Assembly (NCBI GenBank): GCA_030448105.1
Contig: JAUJNP010000001.1
Location: 214,982 to 278,981 of the forward strand
Length of the DNA stretch: 64,000 bases
Direction of reading: 5' to 3'
Origin: Acidimicrobiales bacterium
GTDB taxonomy: Bacteria; Actinomycetota; Acidimicrobiia; Acidimicrobiales; Iamiaceae
Shown: in pieces, positions 1 to 9,394 of the stretch
Position numbering within the stretch: the stretch's first letter is position 1
Layout of the letters: each line of letters starts with the position of its first letter
The notes under the pieces: model-generated
Told to the model about the DNA's origin: nothing
Database searches by the model: none
What the model saw: only the letters and a program-made list of their open reading frames with translations
Position numbers and translations under genes: made by a program

Positions 1-1395
1 CTCCTGGGCCGTCATCTGGAAGCAGCCGTCGCCGTCGACGGCCCACACCATGCGGTCGGGGCGGCCCACCTTGGCGCCGATGGCGGCGGGCACCGAGAAG
101 CCCATGGTGCCGAGCCCGCCCGAGTTCACCCAGGTGTAGGGGTGGCGGAACCTCCAGTACTGGGAGGCCCACATCTGGTGCTGCCCGACGCCCGAGCACA
201 GGATGGTGTCCTCCGGCACCGACTCGCGCAGGTGCTCCAGCACCATCTGGGGCTTGAGGGAGTCGCCCTCCACATGGGGCTCGTAGGCGAGGGGGTACTG
301 CTCCTGCCAGCCGCTGATGGTGGAGCGCCACGCCGAGCGGTCCGGCGCTTCGGCGCCGCCGTCGATCAGCCAGCGCACCGCCTTCACCAGCTCGGTGATC
401 ACCAGGCGGCAGTCGCCGTTGATGGCCACGTCGGGCACCCGCACCTTGCCCAGCTCGGCCGGGTCGATGTCGACGTGGATCACCTTGGCGTCGGGGGCGA
501 AGCCGCTCACCTTGCCGGTGATGCGGTCGTCGAAGCGCGACCCGAGGGCGATCAGCAGGTCGCTGCGCTGCATCGAGGTGACCGCGGTGTAGTTGCCGTG
601 CATGCCCGGCATGCCGAGGCAGAGGGGGTGGTCGTCGGGGAAGGCGCCGCGGGCCATGAGGGTGGTGACCACGTGGATGCCGGTCAGCTCGGCCAGCTCC
701 CGGAGCGCCTCGGCCGCCCGGGCCTTGAGGATGCCCCCTCCGGCGTAGATCACCGGCCGCGACGAGGCGAGGATCAGCTCGGCCGCCTCCCGGATCCGGG
801 CCGGGTCGCCCACCGTGTTCGGCCGGTAGCCGGGCAGGGCGTCGGCCACCTCGGTGTCGGTGGGCCAGTGCCAGTCCATGGCCGAGGCCGGGTTCTGGGG
901 GTCGACGATGTCCTTGGGCAGGTCGATGAGCACCGGCCCCGGGCGCCCGGTGGTGGCCAGGTGGAACGCCTCGCGCACCACGAGGGGGATGTCGGCGGCC
1001 GAGGTAACTAGGAAGTTGTGCTTGGTAACCGACTGCGTGATGCCGGTGGTGTCGCACTCCTGGAAGGCGTCGGTGCCGATGGCCGGCAGCGGCACCTGGC
1101 CGGTGATGCACACCATCGGGATCGAGTCCATGTAGGCGTCGCAGAGGGGGGTGACGATGTTGGTGGCGGCCGGCCCGCTCGTCACCATGGCCACACCGGG
1201 CTGGCCGGTGGCGTGGGCGTAGCCCTCGGCCATGTGCCCGGCCCCCTGCTCGTGGCGCACGAGGATGTGGCGGATGGGTGAGTCGATGATCGGGTCGTAG
1301 ACCGGCAGGATGGCCCCGCCGGGCAGGCCGAACATCACCTCCACGCCCTCCATCTCGAGCGCCTTGATGAGGGCCTGACCACCGTTGAGCTCCAT
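1..1395 (-). CDS. ilvB: Acetolactate synthase large subunit (partial, 3' end outside window)
   Basis: Makes acetolactate or acetohydroxybutyrate from pyruvate with TPP and FAD, the first common step of valine, leucine and isoleucine synthesis. The 465 codons present begin [20 protein letters not shown]. They show the TPP-domain motif [12 protein letters not shown], the catalytic Glu in [23 protein letters not shown], and the start of the C-terminal TPP-binding domain ([26 protein letters not shown]). About 130 residues are missing at the window edge. The ATG at 1395 follows a purine-rich stretch. Expression is probably set by the leader-peptide attenuator just upstream (1441-1535). Family assignment is certain; whether ilvN and ilvC follow cannot be seen. 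Confidence 0.96.
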   Translation of the reverse strand, partial: MELNGGQALIKALEMEGVEVMFGLPGGAILPVYDPIIDSPIRHILVRHEQGAGHMAEGYAHATGQPGVAMVTSGPAATNIVTPLCDAYMDSIPMVCITGQVPLPAIGTDAFQECDTTGITQSVTKHNFLVTSAADIPLVVREAFHLATTGRPGPVLIDLPKDIVDPQNPASAMDWHWPTDTEVADALPGYRPNTVGDPARIREAAELILASSRPVIYAGGGILKARAAEALRELAELTGIHVVTTLMARGAFPDDHPLCLGMPGMHGNYTAVTSMQRSDLLIALGSRFDDRITGKVSGFAPDAKVIHVDIDPAELGKVRVPDVAINGDCRLVITELVKAVRWLIDGGAEAPDRSAWRSTISGWQEQYPLAYEPHVEGDSLKPQMVLEHLRESVPEDTILCSGVGQHQMWASQYWRFRHPYTWVNSGGLGTMGFSVPAAIGAKVGRPDRMVWAVDGDGCFQMTAQE

Positions 1396-1440
1396 GAACC
1401 TGCCTTTCGGGGGGTGGGCACCGGCGTCGCACCGGGCCCG

Positions 1441-1472
1441 AAAACGACGACGACCTCCCGGCTGGGAGGTCG
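1441..1472 (-). terminator. ilvB attenuator terminator hairpin
   Basis: On the minus strand CGACCTCCC (1464-1472), loop AGCC and GGGAGGTCG (1451-1459) form a perfect 9-bp stem, followed by TCGTCGTTTT (1441-1450). It lies between the leader-peptide stop and the ilvB start. A competing stem upstream pairs GCGCAC (1495-1500) with GTGCGC (1476-1481). This is the layout of a transcription attenuator. The role is inferred. Confidence 0.72.
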
Positions 1473-1499
1473 GAGGCGCACGCGGGGGTGGGACGTGCG

Positions 1500-1535
1500 C
1501 TAGTGGAGCAGTACGACCAGGGAGGGGGCGGGCAC
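1500..1535 (-). CDS. ilvB leader peptide
   Basis: An 11-codon ORF reads [11 protein letters not shown] from a GTG start, with five of eleven residues Leu or Val, the end products of the pathway. It ends 28 nt before the terminator hairpin. The GTG lies 7 nt after a TATACT box, so the transcript probably starts on the start codon itself. The same frame is open further upstream (an ATG near 1659 would give about 52 residues), but the promoter lies inside that stretch, so the short form is preferred. Leader peptides rich in branched-chain residues control ilvB in other actinobacteria. Translation is predicted only. Confidence 0.65.
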   Translation of the reverse strand: MPAPSLVVLLH

Positions 1536-1542
1536 GAGGGCG

Positions 1543-1573
1543 AGTATAGGTTTGGCCGGCCCGAGTGTGGCAA
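1543..1573 (-). promoter_or_regulatory. Promoter of the ilvB leader transcript
   Basis: TTGCCA (1568-1573), a 19-nt spacer and TATACT (1543-1548) on the minus strand, with a G at 1535 as likely first base. On the plus strand TAGGTT at 1547-1552 could be the -10 box of the divergent surface-protein gene. Confidence 0.55.
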
Positions 1574-1635
1574 GCTGCTCCCGGACTGGGAGAGGAAAGC
1601 GGGCAGACCCGTCGAATCCCCCAGGAGGCGAGCCG

Positions 1636-2037
1636 ATGGAGGGGATGCACGTGCGCATGCAGCTTCGTGGAGCGGGGCGGGCGATGGCAGCCATCACCTT
1701 CGGGCTCCTCGTCATGGCCGGCTGGCAGGCCGCCACTTCCGCCAGCCCGCGCAGCGCCGGCCAGGACTACGGCGGCGAGTGCCCCACCTCCACCACCGAC
1801 TACTACGGCGGATACGAGGGCTGCGAGACCACCACCACCGGCACGGCCAGCACCGACACCACCACCAACCCCAACGACACGGTGTTCCCCAGCGACACTG
1901 CCACTCCTGCACCCTCCGGGGAGCCCCTGGCTCGCACCGGCCCTCCCGACTACGCCCTCCCGCTGGCCGCTGCGGCCACGCTGATCGCCCTCGTCGGCGC
2001 CGGTGCCCTCGTCCGAGCCCGCTCCGCCCGCACCTGA
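1636..2037 (+). CDS. Secreted protein with sortase-type LAxTG anchor
   Basis: 133 residues. The N-terminus is a signal peptide (hydrophobic stretch [20 protein letters not shown]). The middle is a low-complexity Thr/Ser/Asp-rich linker with four Cys-poor repeats of Thr. The C-terminus has PLARTG, a hydrophobic helix (residues about 105-125) and a basic tail RARSART. This is the layout of a protein cut and anchored by a sortase; LAxTG is the signal reported for class E sortases in actinobacteria. The start ATG at 1636 sits 7 nt after AGGAGG and is preferred over longer in-frame starts. No sortase gene is visible in the window. The biological role is unknown. Confidence 0.72.
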   Translation: MEGMHVRMQLRGAGRAMAAITFGLLVMAGWQAATSASPRSAGQDYGGECPTSTTDYYGGYEGCETTTTGTASTDTTTNPNDTVFPSDTATPAPSGEPLARTGPPDYALPLAAAATLIALVGAGALVRARSART

Positions 2038-3772
2038 ATCGAACCGGCGCACCCGGCGCCTCGGCGCCGCTCTCCTCCTCGTCTTGGTCGCCCTCGGGCT
2101 GCTGACGGCCTGGGAGCTCTACACCGCGCGCCGTGACCTGCTGGCGGGCCAGGCCGAGCTGGGGAACCTCGACCTGCACACCGTCGACCGGGCCGGTGGG
2201 ATCGGCGCGGTGGCCGGCCGAGTGGACGAGCGGGTGCAGCGGGCGGACCGCACCGTGCACCGCAGCGTCGGCCTGCGCCTGCTGGCGGCGGCGCCGCTGG
2301 TGGGAATCCAGGTGGGCGCGCTGAGCGACCTCACCGCCGCCACCGCCGATGTGAGCGGGCGGGCGGCCCGGGCGGCGGCGGCGGTGGAGACGTCGCTCGA
2401 CCAGGGCGGGTCGCGCCCCGCCGGCCGCCTGCGCCTGCTCGACACCACCGCCCGCGAGCTGGCCGCCGTGCGGCGCGAGGTGCGGGCCACCCGGGTGCCC
2501 TCGGGGGGCCCCCTCGTCGCCCCCCCGCTGGCCGACGCCCGCCGCCAGCTCACCGACGAGTTGGCCGAGGCCGACCGCGACCTGGTACGGGGCATCGGCA
2601 TCACCCGCTCCCTGCGCCGCTTCCTGGCCGGGCCCCGCCGCTACCTCGTCCTCGCGGCCAACAACGCCGAGATGCGCGGCGGAGGCGGGATGCCGCTCTC
2701 GGCGGGGGTGGCCCGGGTGTCCGGGGGTGAGATCGACCCGGGGGACTTCAACCAGACCGGCGACCTCAACCTCGGGGCGCGGGGGGTGGCCGCCCCGGCC
2801 GACCTCCAGGCGCTCTACGGCTTCTTCGGCATCGGCCGCGAGTACCGCAACGCCACCGCCTCGCCCAACTTTCCCCGCACCGCGCCGCTGGTGGCGGCCA
2901 TGGCCGCCCGCACCCCCGAGCGGGGTCCCGTCGACGGGGTGGTGATGGTCGACGTGGTGGCCCTGCGGGCCATGCTGGCGGCGGTCGGGCCGGTGCAGCT
3001 CGACGGCTTCCGCTACACCGCCGACAACGTGGCCGAGCGGGTCCTGCACGAGAACTACCTCGACCTCACCAACCGCAAGACCAGGGTCGACCACCAGGCC
3101 CGCCTGGCCACCGCCATCTTCGACGTCATGAACAACCGCCCGTTCCCGGTCACGACCCTCGCCGCCGGCCTGGTCGACGCGGCCAGGGGCCGTCACGTGC
3201 TGGCCTGGTCCCGGGACGAGCGCGAGCAGGCCCTCTGGGACCAGCTCGGCATCACCGGCGAGCTCGACCCCGACGGCCTGATGATCAGCGTCGAGAACAA
3301 CAGCGGGAGCAAGCTCGACTGGTTCGTGCAGCCGACCACTGTGATGCAGACGCGGCGGGGCGCGGCCGGCACCACCCGGGTCAGCCTGAGCGTCGCCGTG
3401 GCCAACCCGAAGCGCAAGCTCGAGGCGTCCTACGTGGAGACGTCGTTCCTCGGCGCCCTCAAGCTGGGACAGCACCGGGTGGTGCTCGCCGTCTACCTGC
3501 CGCGCGAGGCCACCGACGTTTCCACCGACGGGACGCCCATCTTCATCGCCGGCCCGGACCCGCCGATGCGGGCCGTGCTGCTGCGCTACGTGGTGGATTT
3601 CGCCAGCACCCGCTGGGTGAGGGTGTCGTTTACCCTGCCGCCGCGCTTCGGTTCGCTCCGGCTGCTTCCCGGGGGCAGGTACAACCCGATGGTGGTCTGG
3701 AACGACGGCGTGCCGACCTCCGACGCGGTCCCGGTCGAGCTGGTCTGGCGCCGCGACGACGAGGTCGCGTGA
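2003..3772 (+). CDS. DUF4012 family membrane-anchored protein
   Basis: 589 residues with one N-terminal membrane helix (about residues 19-37, [18 protein letters not shown]) and a large outside domain. The stretch [20 protein letters not shown] is typical of DUF4012 proteins, which are found in actinobacteria and other Gram-positives, often near envelope polysaccharide genes. No function is established. It starts with GTG inside the 3' end of the upstream surface-protein gene (35-bp overlap) and is followed by a pseudokinase and an FHA protein, so the four may form one envelope or signalling operon. The exact start is uncertain. Confidence 0.75.
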   Translation: MPSSEPAPPAPESNRRTRRLGAALLLVLVALGLLTAWELYTARRDLLAGQAELGNLDLHTVDRAGGIGAVAGRVDERVQRADRTVHRSVGLRLLAAAPLVGIQVGALSDLTAATADVSGRAARAAAAVETSLDQGGSRPAGRLRLLDTTARELAAVRREVRATRVPSGGPLVAPPLADARRQLTDELAEADRDLVRGIGITRSLRRFLAGPRRYLVLAANNAEMRGGGGMPLSAGVARVSGGEIDPGDFNQTGDLNLGARGVAAPADLQALYGFFGIGREYRNATASPNFPRTAPLVAAMAARTPERGPVDGVVMVDVVALRAMLAAVGPVQLDGFRYTADNVAERVLHENYLDLTNRKTRVDHQARLATAIFDVMNNRPFPVTTLAAGLVDAARGRHVLAWSRDEREQALWDQLGITGELDPDGLMISVENNSGSKLDWFVQPTTVMQTRRGAAGTTRVSLSVAVANPKRKLEASYVETSFLGALKLGQHRVVLAVYLPREATDVSTDGTPIFIAGPDPPMRAVLLRYVVDFASTRWVRVSFTLPPRFGSLRLLPGGRYNPMVVWNDGVPTSDAVPVELVWRRDDEVA

Positions 3773-3797
3773 CCGTGCCCATGTCCGGCGGCGGGGT

Positions 3798-4607
3798 GTG
3801 GTGAGGCGGCGCATCGGCGGCCACGAGGTCACCGGGGTGCTGGGCACCGGGGCCGACGGCGTCGCCTACCTGGCCCTCCCCGCCGAGCGCCTGTCCTCGG
3901 CCACCACCCCGGTGGTGGTGACCGTGCTGGCCGGCCCGGTCGACGACCTGGCCTTCGCCCGCGCCCGCGCCGTCCTCGACCTCGCCGCCGCGGTGGGCGC
4001 GCCCCATGTGGCGACGCTGCACGAGGCGGGCCGGGACGGCGGCGCCGTGTTCCACGTCCGCGACCACCTTCCCCTCGGTTCGCTGGCTGCCCCTGCCATC
4101 GCCCTCAACCGCACCGGCGGGCTTCTCGCCCTGGCCGGCGCCGCCCGGGCGACCGAAGCCCTCCACCAGGCCGGCCTCGCCCACCGGGGCCTCGGCCCGG
4201 GCGCCGTGCTGCTCCACCCCGACGGCATCCGGCTGGGGCCGCCGCGGCTGGCGCACCTGCTGGCCCCTGGGCGCACCCTCACCGCGGCGGCCGCCGCCGG
4301 GGCGGTCGAGTACATGGACCCGGCGCTGGTACGGGGCGAGCGGGCCGGGCGCAGCGCCGACGTCTGGTCGCTCGGGGCCATGCTGCACCGGGTCCTCACC
4401 GGCACCGGGATCTACGGCGCGACGCCCGATGCCGACCCGGTGGCGTGCGTCCGCCGGGTGCTGGCCACGCCCCCCGTCCTGCACCAGGGGCTCTCCCATG
4501 CGGAGGCCGAGGTGGTGCGGGCCTGCCTCGAACCCGACCCCGGCAGCCGGTTGGCCACCGCCGCCGAGCTGGCCGACCGGATCGACGCCCTTGGAGGTGC
4601 ACGGTGA
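3798..4607 (+). CDS. Protein-kinase-fold pseudokinase
   Basis: 269 residues with the layout of a Ser/Thr kinase but without its catalytic signatures. The HRDxKxxN loop reads HRGLGPGAVL, so the catalytic Asp, Lys and Asn are absent. The DFG position reads GPPRLAHL. The nucleotide loop GTGADGVAYLAL lacks a normal Gly-rich pattern, and no VAVK lysine motif is seen. C-lobe features remain: GRSADVWSLGAMLHRVLTG and the final Arg region GSRLATAAELADR. It is therefore probably an inactive, binding-only kinase fold. It lies between a DUF4012 protein and an FHA-domain protein and overlaps the latter by GTGA, implying coupled translation. A GTG at 3801 is an equally possible start. Confidence 0.78.
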   Translation: MVRRRIGGHEVTGVLGTGADGVAYLALPAERLSSATTPVVVTVLAGPVDDLAFARARAVLDLAAAVGAPHVATLHEAGRDGGAVFHVRDHLPLGSLAAPAIALNRTGGLLALAGAARATEALHQAGLAHRGLGPGAVLLHPDGIRLGPPRLAHLLAPGRTLTAAAAAGAVEYMDPALVRGERAGRSADVWSLGAMLHRVLTGTGIYGATPDADPVACVRRVLATPPVLHQGLSHAEAEVVRACLEPDPGSRLATAAELADRIDALGGAR

Positions 4608-5806
4608 TCCTCGAGACCGCCCGCCTGGTCCCCTTCCCCGGCGAGTCCGCCCTGGTGGCCCGCTTCGGCTCGGTCGTGGCCGTCTGCGGCGCCAGCGGCG
4701 ACCTCGACGCCATAGCCGAGCTGGTCGACCGGTGCCGGGTGGCGGCCGGGGAACCGACGCCGGGGCCGGTGGTCACCCGTTCGCTGGCCGCCCTGGTGGC
4801 CACCCGCGACCACTCCCGGGTGCCGCCGTTCGCGGCCGTCGCCCAGGGCGACGACGGGTTGGCGGTGGTGGCCTTCGGTGGGGTCGAGGTGGTGGCCCAC
4901 GGTGGCGCCGGCGTGGCCGAGCCCGTCACCGGTCGCGGACAGGTGGGCACAGTGGAGGCGAGCTGGCCCGGGCCGGTCGGAGCCGTCACCATCGCCTTCG
5001 CCGACAGCGGGCCGGCGCCCATGGTGGTGCCCGACGGGGTGGTCCACCTGGCCCTGGGCGTGGTGCCCGGCGCCGGCGCCGCCCTGGTGGCGCCGGGCTA
5101 CGACCCCACCCCTCCACCCCTGGCACCCCCCGCCGGTGCGGCCGCCACCGAGCCCGTGCCCGCCAGTGCGAGTGCGACCGGGCCAGTGGCCGCCGGTGCG
5201 GCGAGGGCGGGTGGGCCCGTGCCCGAAGCACTCGATGTCGTGGGGCTGGGCGTCGGGAAGGACCCCACGGCCGCCGAGCCCCTCCCGGTGGCTCCGGCAC
5301 CCCCCGAGCTGCGCCGGGCCGAACCGGCGCTGGGACCGGTGGCAGCGCCGGTGGTGGAGGACGGCCGGCCCTGCCCCCGCGGCCACTTCAACGATCCTCG
5401 CGCCAGGTTCTGCGCCGCCTGCCGGGCCGCCATGGCGCCGGCGACGCCGACCGTCGCGGGGCCCCGGCCGCCCCTCGGAGTGCTCATCTTCGACGACGGC
5501 ACCACGTGGGCGTTGACCGCCGACTTCGTCATCGGTCGCCAGCCCGACGTGAGCGAGGCGGTGCAGCGGGGCGACGCCCTCCCCCTTCCCGTCGAGGACC
5601 CCGAGCGCTCGCTGTCGCGGGCCCACGCCCAGATCCACCTCTCGGGCTGGGACGTCCACTTCACCAACCTGAGCACCACCAACGGGTCGTTCCTGTGGGA
5701 CGCCGGCCGGGCCGAGTGGCGGCCCCTGCCCACCGGTGAGCCGTTGGTGCTCGAACCCGGCGCCCGCATCGGCCTCGGCCGGCGCCAGGCGGTCTACGAG
5801 CGCTGA
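4604..5806 (+). CDS. FHA-domain protein with zinc-ribbon
   Basis: 400 residues. The N-terminal half (about 1-165) is an unassigned domain, possibly phosphatase-like. A Pro/Ala linker follows, then a short zinc ribbon (CPRGHFND...FCAAC, about residues 257-275), and a C-terminal FHA domain (about 290-400). The FHA domain shows FVIGRQP, RSLSRAHAQI and LSTTNGSFL, the residues that bind phosphothreonine. The start GTG overlaps the pseudokinase stop (GTGA) and has GGAGG nearby. FHA domains read the output of Ser/Thr kinases, so it may link the pseudokinase to the three active kinases in this window. The target is unknown. Confidence 0.82.
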   Translation: MILETARLVPFPGESALVARFGSVVAVCGASGDLDAIAELVDRCRVAAGEPTPGPVVTRSLAALVATRDHSRVPPFAAVAQGDDGLAVVAFGGVEVVAHGGAGVAEPVTGRGQVGTVEASWPGPVGAVTIAFADSGPAPMVVPDGVVHLALGVVPGAGAALVAPGYDPTPPPLAPPAGAAATEPVPASASATGPVAAGAARAGGPVPEALDVVGLGVGKDPTAAEPLPVAPAPPELRRAEPALGPVAAPVVEDGRPCPRGHFNDPRARFCAACRAAMAPATPTVAGPRPPLGVLIFDDGTTWALTADFVIGRQPDVSEAVQRGDALPLPVEDPERSLSRAHAQIHLSGWDVHFTNLSTTNGSFLWDAGRAEWRPLPTGEPLVLEPGARIGLGRRQAVYER

Positions 5807-5818
5807 GCGGTCACTGGT

Positions 5819-6136
5819 TCACGAGTGACCGCCGACCGCCCGGCGGAGACGGGCCAGGCGGCGGTCCCACTCGGCGCCCACCTCGGCCATCCACGCCACC
5901 GCCTCGGTGAAGGGCGCCGGGGTGAGCCGGTAGCGCTGCTCCCGGCCGGCCCGCTCGGGGCTCACCAGGCCGGCGTCGGCCAGAACCTGGAGGTGCTTGG
6001 CCACCGCTTGGCGGGTGACCGGCACCTCCCCGGCCAGCTCGGTGGCGGTGGCGGTGCCTCGAGAGGCCACCGCCTCGAGCACCGCCCGCCGGGTCGGATC
6101 GGACAGGGCGGCGAAGACCGGACCCGGATCGGCCAC
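5819..6136 (-). CDS. ArsR-family winged-helix regulator
   Basis: 105 residues forming one winged-helix domain. [20 protein letters not shown] opens the fold, [21 protein letters not shown] is the helix-turn-helix, and the wing contains [10 protein letters not shown]. No metal-binding Cys cluster is present. This type (ArsR next to an SRPBCC/AHSA1 protein) is a common pair. It lies 46 nt downstream of the SRPBCC gene on the same strand, so the two are probably co-transcribed. It is a good candidate to bind the two matching palindromes at 6649-6706 in front of that gene and clpP. The start is a GTG without a strong ribosome site. Confidence 0.9.
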   Translation of the reverse strand: MADPGPVFAALSDPTRRAVLEAVASRGTATATELAGEVPVTRQAVAKHLQVLADAGLVSPERAGREQRYRLTPAPFTEAVAWMAEVGAEWDRRLARLRRAVGGHS

Positions 6137-6164
6137 GTCAGCCGGGGAGGTCGGCGGCGGACAC

Positions 6165-6200
6165 GTCAGGCGGGCACGCAGGTCAGGCGGGCACGCAGGG
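6165..6200 (+). repeat. 18-bp tandem duplication at an ORF end
   Basis: GTCAGGCGGGCACGCAGG occurs twice in a row (6165-6182 and 6183-6200). The second copy holds the last codons and stop of the SRPBCC gene; the first lies in the gap before the ArsR gene. It is probably a slippage duplication. Confidence 0.8.
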
Positions 6201-6626
6201 CCGGGCCAGCACCGTCAGCTCGAGACCGAGCAGGCGGTCGGCCCAGACGTCACCGTCCAACCCGAGCGCGCAAGGTCGCCCGCCGGCCCGCACCACCGGC
6301 ACCTCCACCACCGTGAGCCGGGTGCGGGGGCCATCGGCGTCGAGGGTGAAGTCGAGGGTGAAGGTGACGCGGCTGGCGTCGGTGGGCCGCTCCACCGGCC
6401 ACCAGGTGAACCCGAAGCGCCGGCCGGGCTCGACCTCGTCGACCACCAGCCGGTGACGGGCGCCCCCGGTGGGCCTCACCCGTCCGGGAGTTCCGGGCTC
6501 GGGCACCAGCTCGACCTCCTCGCCGAGCCAGCCGGCGAGCCCCTCGGGCTCGGTCAGCAGGGCCCACACGTCCTCCACCGAGGCTTCCAGCTCCACGGTG
6601 CGGCGCACGACCTGTTCCACCACCAT
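6183..6626 (-). CDS. SRPBCC (AHSA1-like) domain protein
   Basis: 147 residues with the START/Bet v1-like fold: [20 protein letters not shown] at the N-terminus, GGWLG-type turn ([14 protein letters not shown]), and FGFTWWPVE followed by TRLTVVE. Such proteins bind hydrophobic ligands in a pocket; the ligand is unknown here. The ATG at 6626 follows GGGAGGTC. It is the first gene of a pair with the ArsR regulator and is divergent from clpP across a shared promoter region with two operator-like palindromes. Confidence 0.85.
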   Translation of the reverse strand: MVVEQVVRRTVELEASVEDVWALLTEPEGLAGWLGEEVELVPEPGTPGRVRPTGGARHRLVVDEVEPGRRFGFTWWPVERPTDASRVTFTLDFTLDADGPRTRLTVVEVPVVRAGGRPCALGLDGDVWADRLLGLELTVLARPCVPA

Positions 6627-6648
6627 CTCGACCTCCCTTGGACATCCA

Positions 6649-6706
6649 GCAACCGCATGGTTGCACATCGGCGGTGTCACGGCTACCTTCGCAATCGTCC
6701 GGTTGC
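6649..6706. promoter_or_regulatory. Twin 16-bp operator-like palindromes
   Basis: GCAACC-gcat-GGTTGC at 6649-6664 is a perfect inverted repeat. GCAATC-gtcc-GGTTGC at 6691-6706 is the same site with one mismatch and the same 4-nt spacer. The centres are 42 bp apart, close to four helical turns. They straddle the clpP promoter, one overlapping the -35 and one at the start point. Probably the binding sites of the neighbouring ArsR regulator (inference). Confidence 0.65.
6661..6689 (+). promoter_or_regulatory. clpP promoter
   Basis: TTGCAC (6661-6666), a 17-nt spacer and TACCTT (6684-6689) match the vegetative sigma consensus at ideal spacing. The start point would be near 6696, leaving a leader of about 35 nt with an AGGAG ribosome site. 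Confidence 0.65.
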
Positions 6707-6728
6707 ACGTGCGACGACAGGAGCACCC

Positions 6729-7349
6729 GTGTCCCACCTGCTGATCCCCACCGTCATCGAGCAGAGCCCCCGAGGCGAGCGGGCGTTCGACATCTACTCC
6801 CGGCTGCTCACCGAGCGCATCGTGTTCCTCACCGGTCCCCTCGACGACGCCGTGGCCAACCTGATCATCGCCCAGCTCCTGCACCTCGAAGCCGAGAACC
6901 CCGACAAGGACGTGCGCCTCTACATCAACTCCCCGGGCGGAGACATGACTGCCCTCTTCGCCATCTACGACACCATGCAGGTGCTGCGGGCCGACGTATC
7001 CACCGTCTGCATCGGCCAGGCGGCATCGGCGGGAGCGGTGATCCTCGCCGGAGGGGCGGCCGGGAAGCGCTTCGCCCTGCCCAACGCCCGGGTGCTCATC
7101 CACCAACCCCACGGCGGCGCCCAGGGCCAGTCGGCCGACATCGAGCTGCAGGCCCGGGAGATGGTTCTGCTGCGGGAGCGGATGGTGGAGGCGCTGGCCC
7201 ACCACACCGGCCAGAGCGTGGAGCGGATCCGCACCGACATCGACCGCGACTACATCGTCCGCGGCGAGGCGGCCATCGCCTACGGACTGGTCGACCACGT
7301 CCTGACCAAGCCGGAGCTGCGCTCGGTGGAGACCGCCGTCGCCCGCTGA
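6729..7349 (+). CDS. clpP: ATP-dependent Clp protease proteolytic subunit
   Basis: 206 residues, normal length for ClpP, the barrel-forming serine protease of Clp machines. The catalytic triad is visible: Ser in [14 protein letters not shown], His in [10 protein letters not shown], and Asp in the DRD segment of [14 protein letters not shown]. The oxyanion loop [16 protein letters not shown] is intact. The GTG start at 6729 follows AGGAG. It is a lone clpP, without a second clpP or clpX beside it, so it may be an additional paralogue. Its promoter lies between two operator-like palindromes shared with the divergent SRPBCC-ArsR pair, which suggests regulation by a signal sensed there. Confidence 0.93.
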   Translation: MSHLLIPTVIEQSPRGERAFDIYSRLLTERIVFLTGPLDDAVANLIIAQLLHLEAENPDKDVRLYINSPGGDMTALFAIYDTMQVLRADVSTVCIGQAASAGAVILAGGAAGKRFALPNARVLIHQPHGGAQGQSADIELQAREMVLLRERMVEALAHHTGQSVERIRTDIDRDYIVRGEAAIAYGLVDHVLTKPELRSVETAVAR

Positions 7350-7400
7350 CGGTCGGGTGACCGCGCCGCGCCGGCGCCGGTGCCGCGGCACCATGGGGGC

Positions 7401-8083
<683 letters not shown>

Positions 8084-8087
<4 letters not shown>

Positions 8088-9394
8088 CCTGGCGCGACGC
8101 CTTGGCGCTGGCGCTTACCGGCGTGCGCCGTCGGCTGGGCCGCGCCACCCTTACGGTGGCGGCGGTCGCCCTCGCCGCCGCCCTGCTCACCGCCCTCTTG
8201 ACCATCGCGGGCACGGCCGAGACGAGGGTGCTTGACGAACTGTCCCGGGGCGGGCCCCTCGCCGGGATCCAGGTGGCGGCGGCCGAGCCCGACCCTGGCC
8301 AGGTCGACCAGGACGATCCCGAGCCGGGACCGCCCAAGGTGCTCGACGACCGCGCCCGCCGGCGCATCGCCGCCCTCCCCGAGGTCCGCTCCGTGATCCC
8401 GGTGGTGACGGCCCGGATGTACGTGGTGGCGCCCGCCGAGCGGCCCGACGGCCGCCGGCTCGACCCGTTCCTCGAGACTGCGGTGGGGATCGACCTGTCC
8501 CAGCCCAGCCGGCTGCCGGTCACCGTCGTCGCCGGTCGGCTCCCCGCCCCCGGGTCGGCCACCGAGGTGGCCGTCACCTCAGGGTGGCTGGAGCGCCTGG
8601 CCATCGACGGCGGCGACGCCGCCACCGTGCTCGGCACCGAGATCGAGGCGGCGGCCGGGCGCCTCGACGGTGGCCCCGGGCCCGACGCCGTGCGGGGCCG
8701 ATGGGTTCGCCTGGAGATCGTGGGGGTGGTGGCCCAGGAGGCGGCCTCGGCGAACCTGCTCGTTCCGCTGGCCCAGACCACTGCCGCCCGCCGGTGGACG
8801 GCGGCGGGAACCGACGGCGGGCGCCGGCTCGGCCTGTCACCGTCGCCCTACGACGGCCTGCTGGTGGTGGCCGACGGCCTCGACGCCGTGGCCCGGGTGC
8901 GGGCCCGGATCACCGAGGTCGGCTACTCCACCAGCGCCCCCGAGAACCTCATCGCGTCGGTGGAGCGCTACGTCGGCGTGGTGGAGATCGTGCTCACCGC
9001 CATCGGCGGGATCGCCCTGCTCGTCGCCGGGTTGGGCATCACCAACGCGTTGCTGGCGGCGGTGCGCGAGCGGCGCCGGGAGATCGGCGTGCTCAAGGCC
9101 ATCGGCGCCCGTGACCGCGACGTGCTGGCCGTCTTCCTGGTGGAGGCGGCCGGGCTCGGCCTGGTCGGCGGGGTGCTCGGTGCGGCCGCCGGCTACGTCA
9201 GCGCCCGGGCGGTGGGCGGCGTGGTGAACGGCTACCTCCACGAGCAGGGCCTGGTGGGGGTGACGCCGGGGACACCGGTCGGCGTGCTGTTCGGGGTGGT
9301 GGCCGGCTCGGTGGCGCTGGCCCTGCTCGGCGGCACGCTGCCCGCCCTGCGGGCCGCCCGCCTCCCGGCCCGGGAGGCGGTGGGGGGCACGTGA
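8084..9394 (+). CDS. ABC transporter permease (FtsX/MacB type)
   Basis: 436 residues. A first membrane helix (about 17-45) is followed by a long extracytoplasmic domain, then three more helices near the C-terminus (VEIVLTAIGGIALLVAGLGI, AVFLVEAAGLGLVGGVLGA, VLFGVVAGSVALALLGGTLP). The motif RRREIGVLKAIGARDRDVL is the FtsX-type coupling segment, and the end PALRAARLPAREAVGG is typical of the family. It overlaps the ATPase gene by 4 bp and the lipoprotein gene by GTGA, so the three are one operon. The substrate is unknown. Confidence 0.9.

Noticed and set aside
1636-2037. Longer start at 1552 for the surface protein
   Set aside because: It would spoil the signal peptide and ignore the AGGAGG before 1636.
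1712-3847. Very long minus-strand open frame (about 711 codons)
   Set aside because: It is antisense to the DUF4012 gene, has no domain, and its length is a by-product of high GC.
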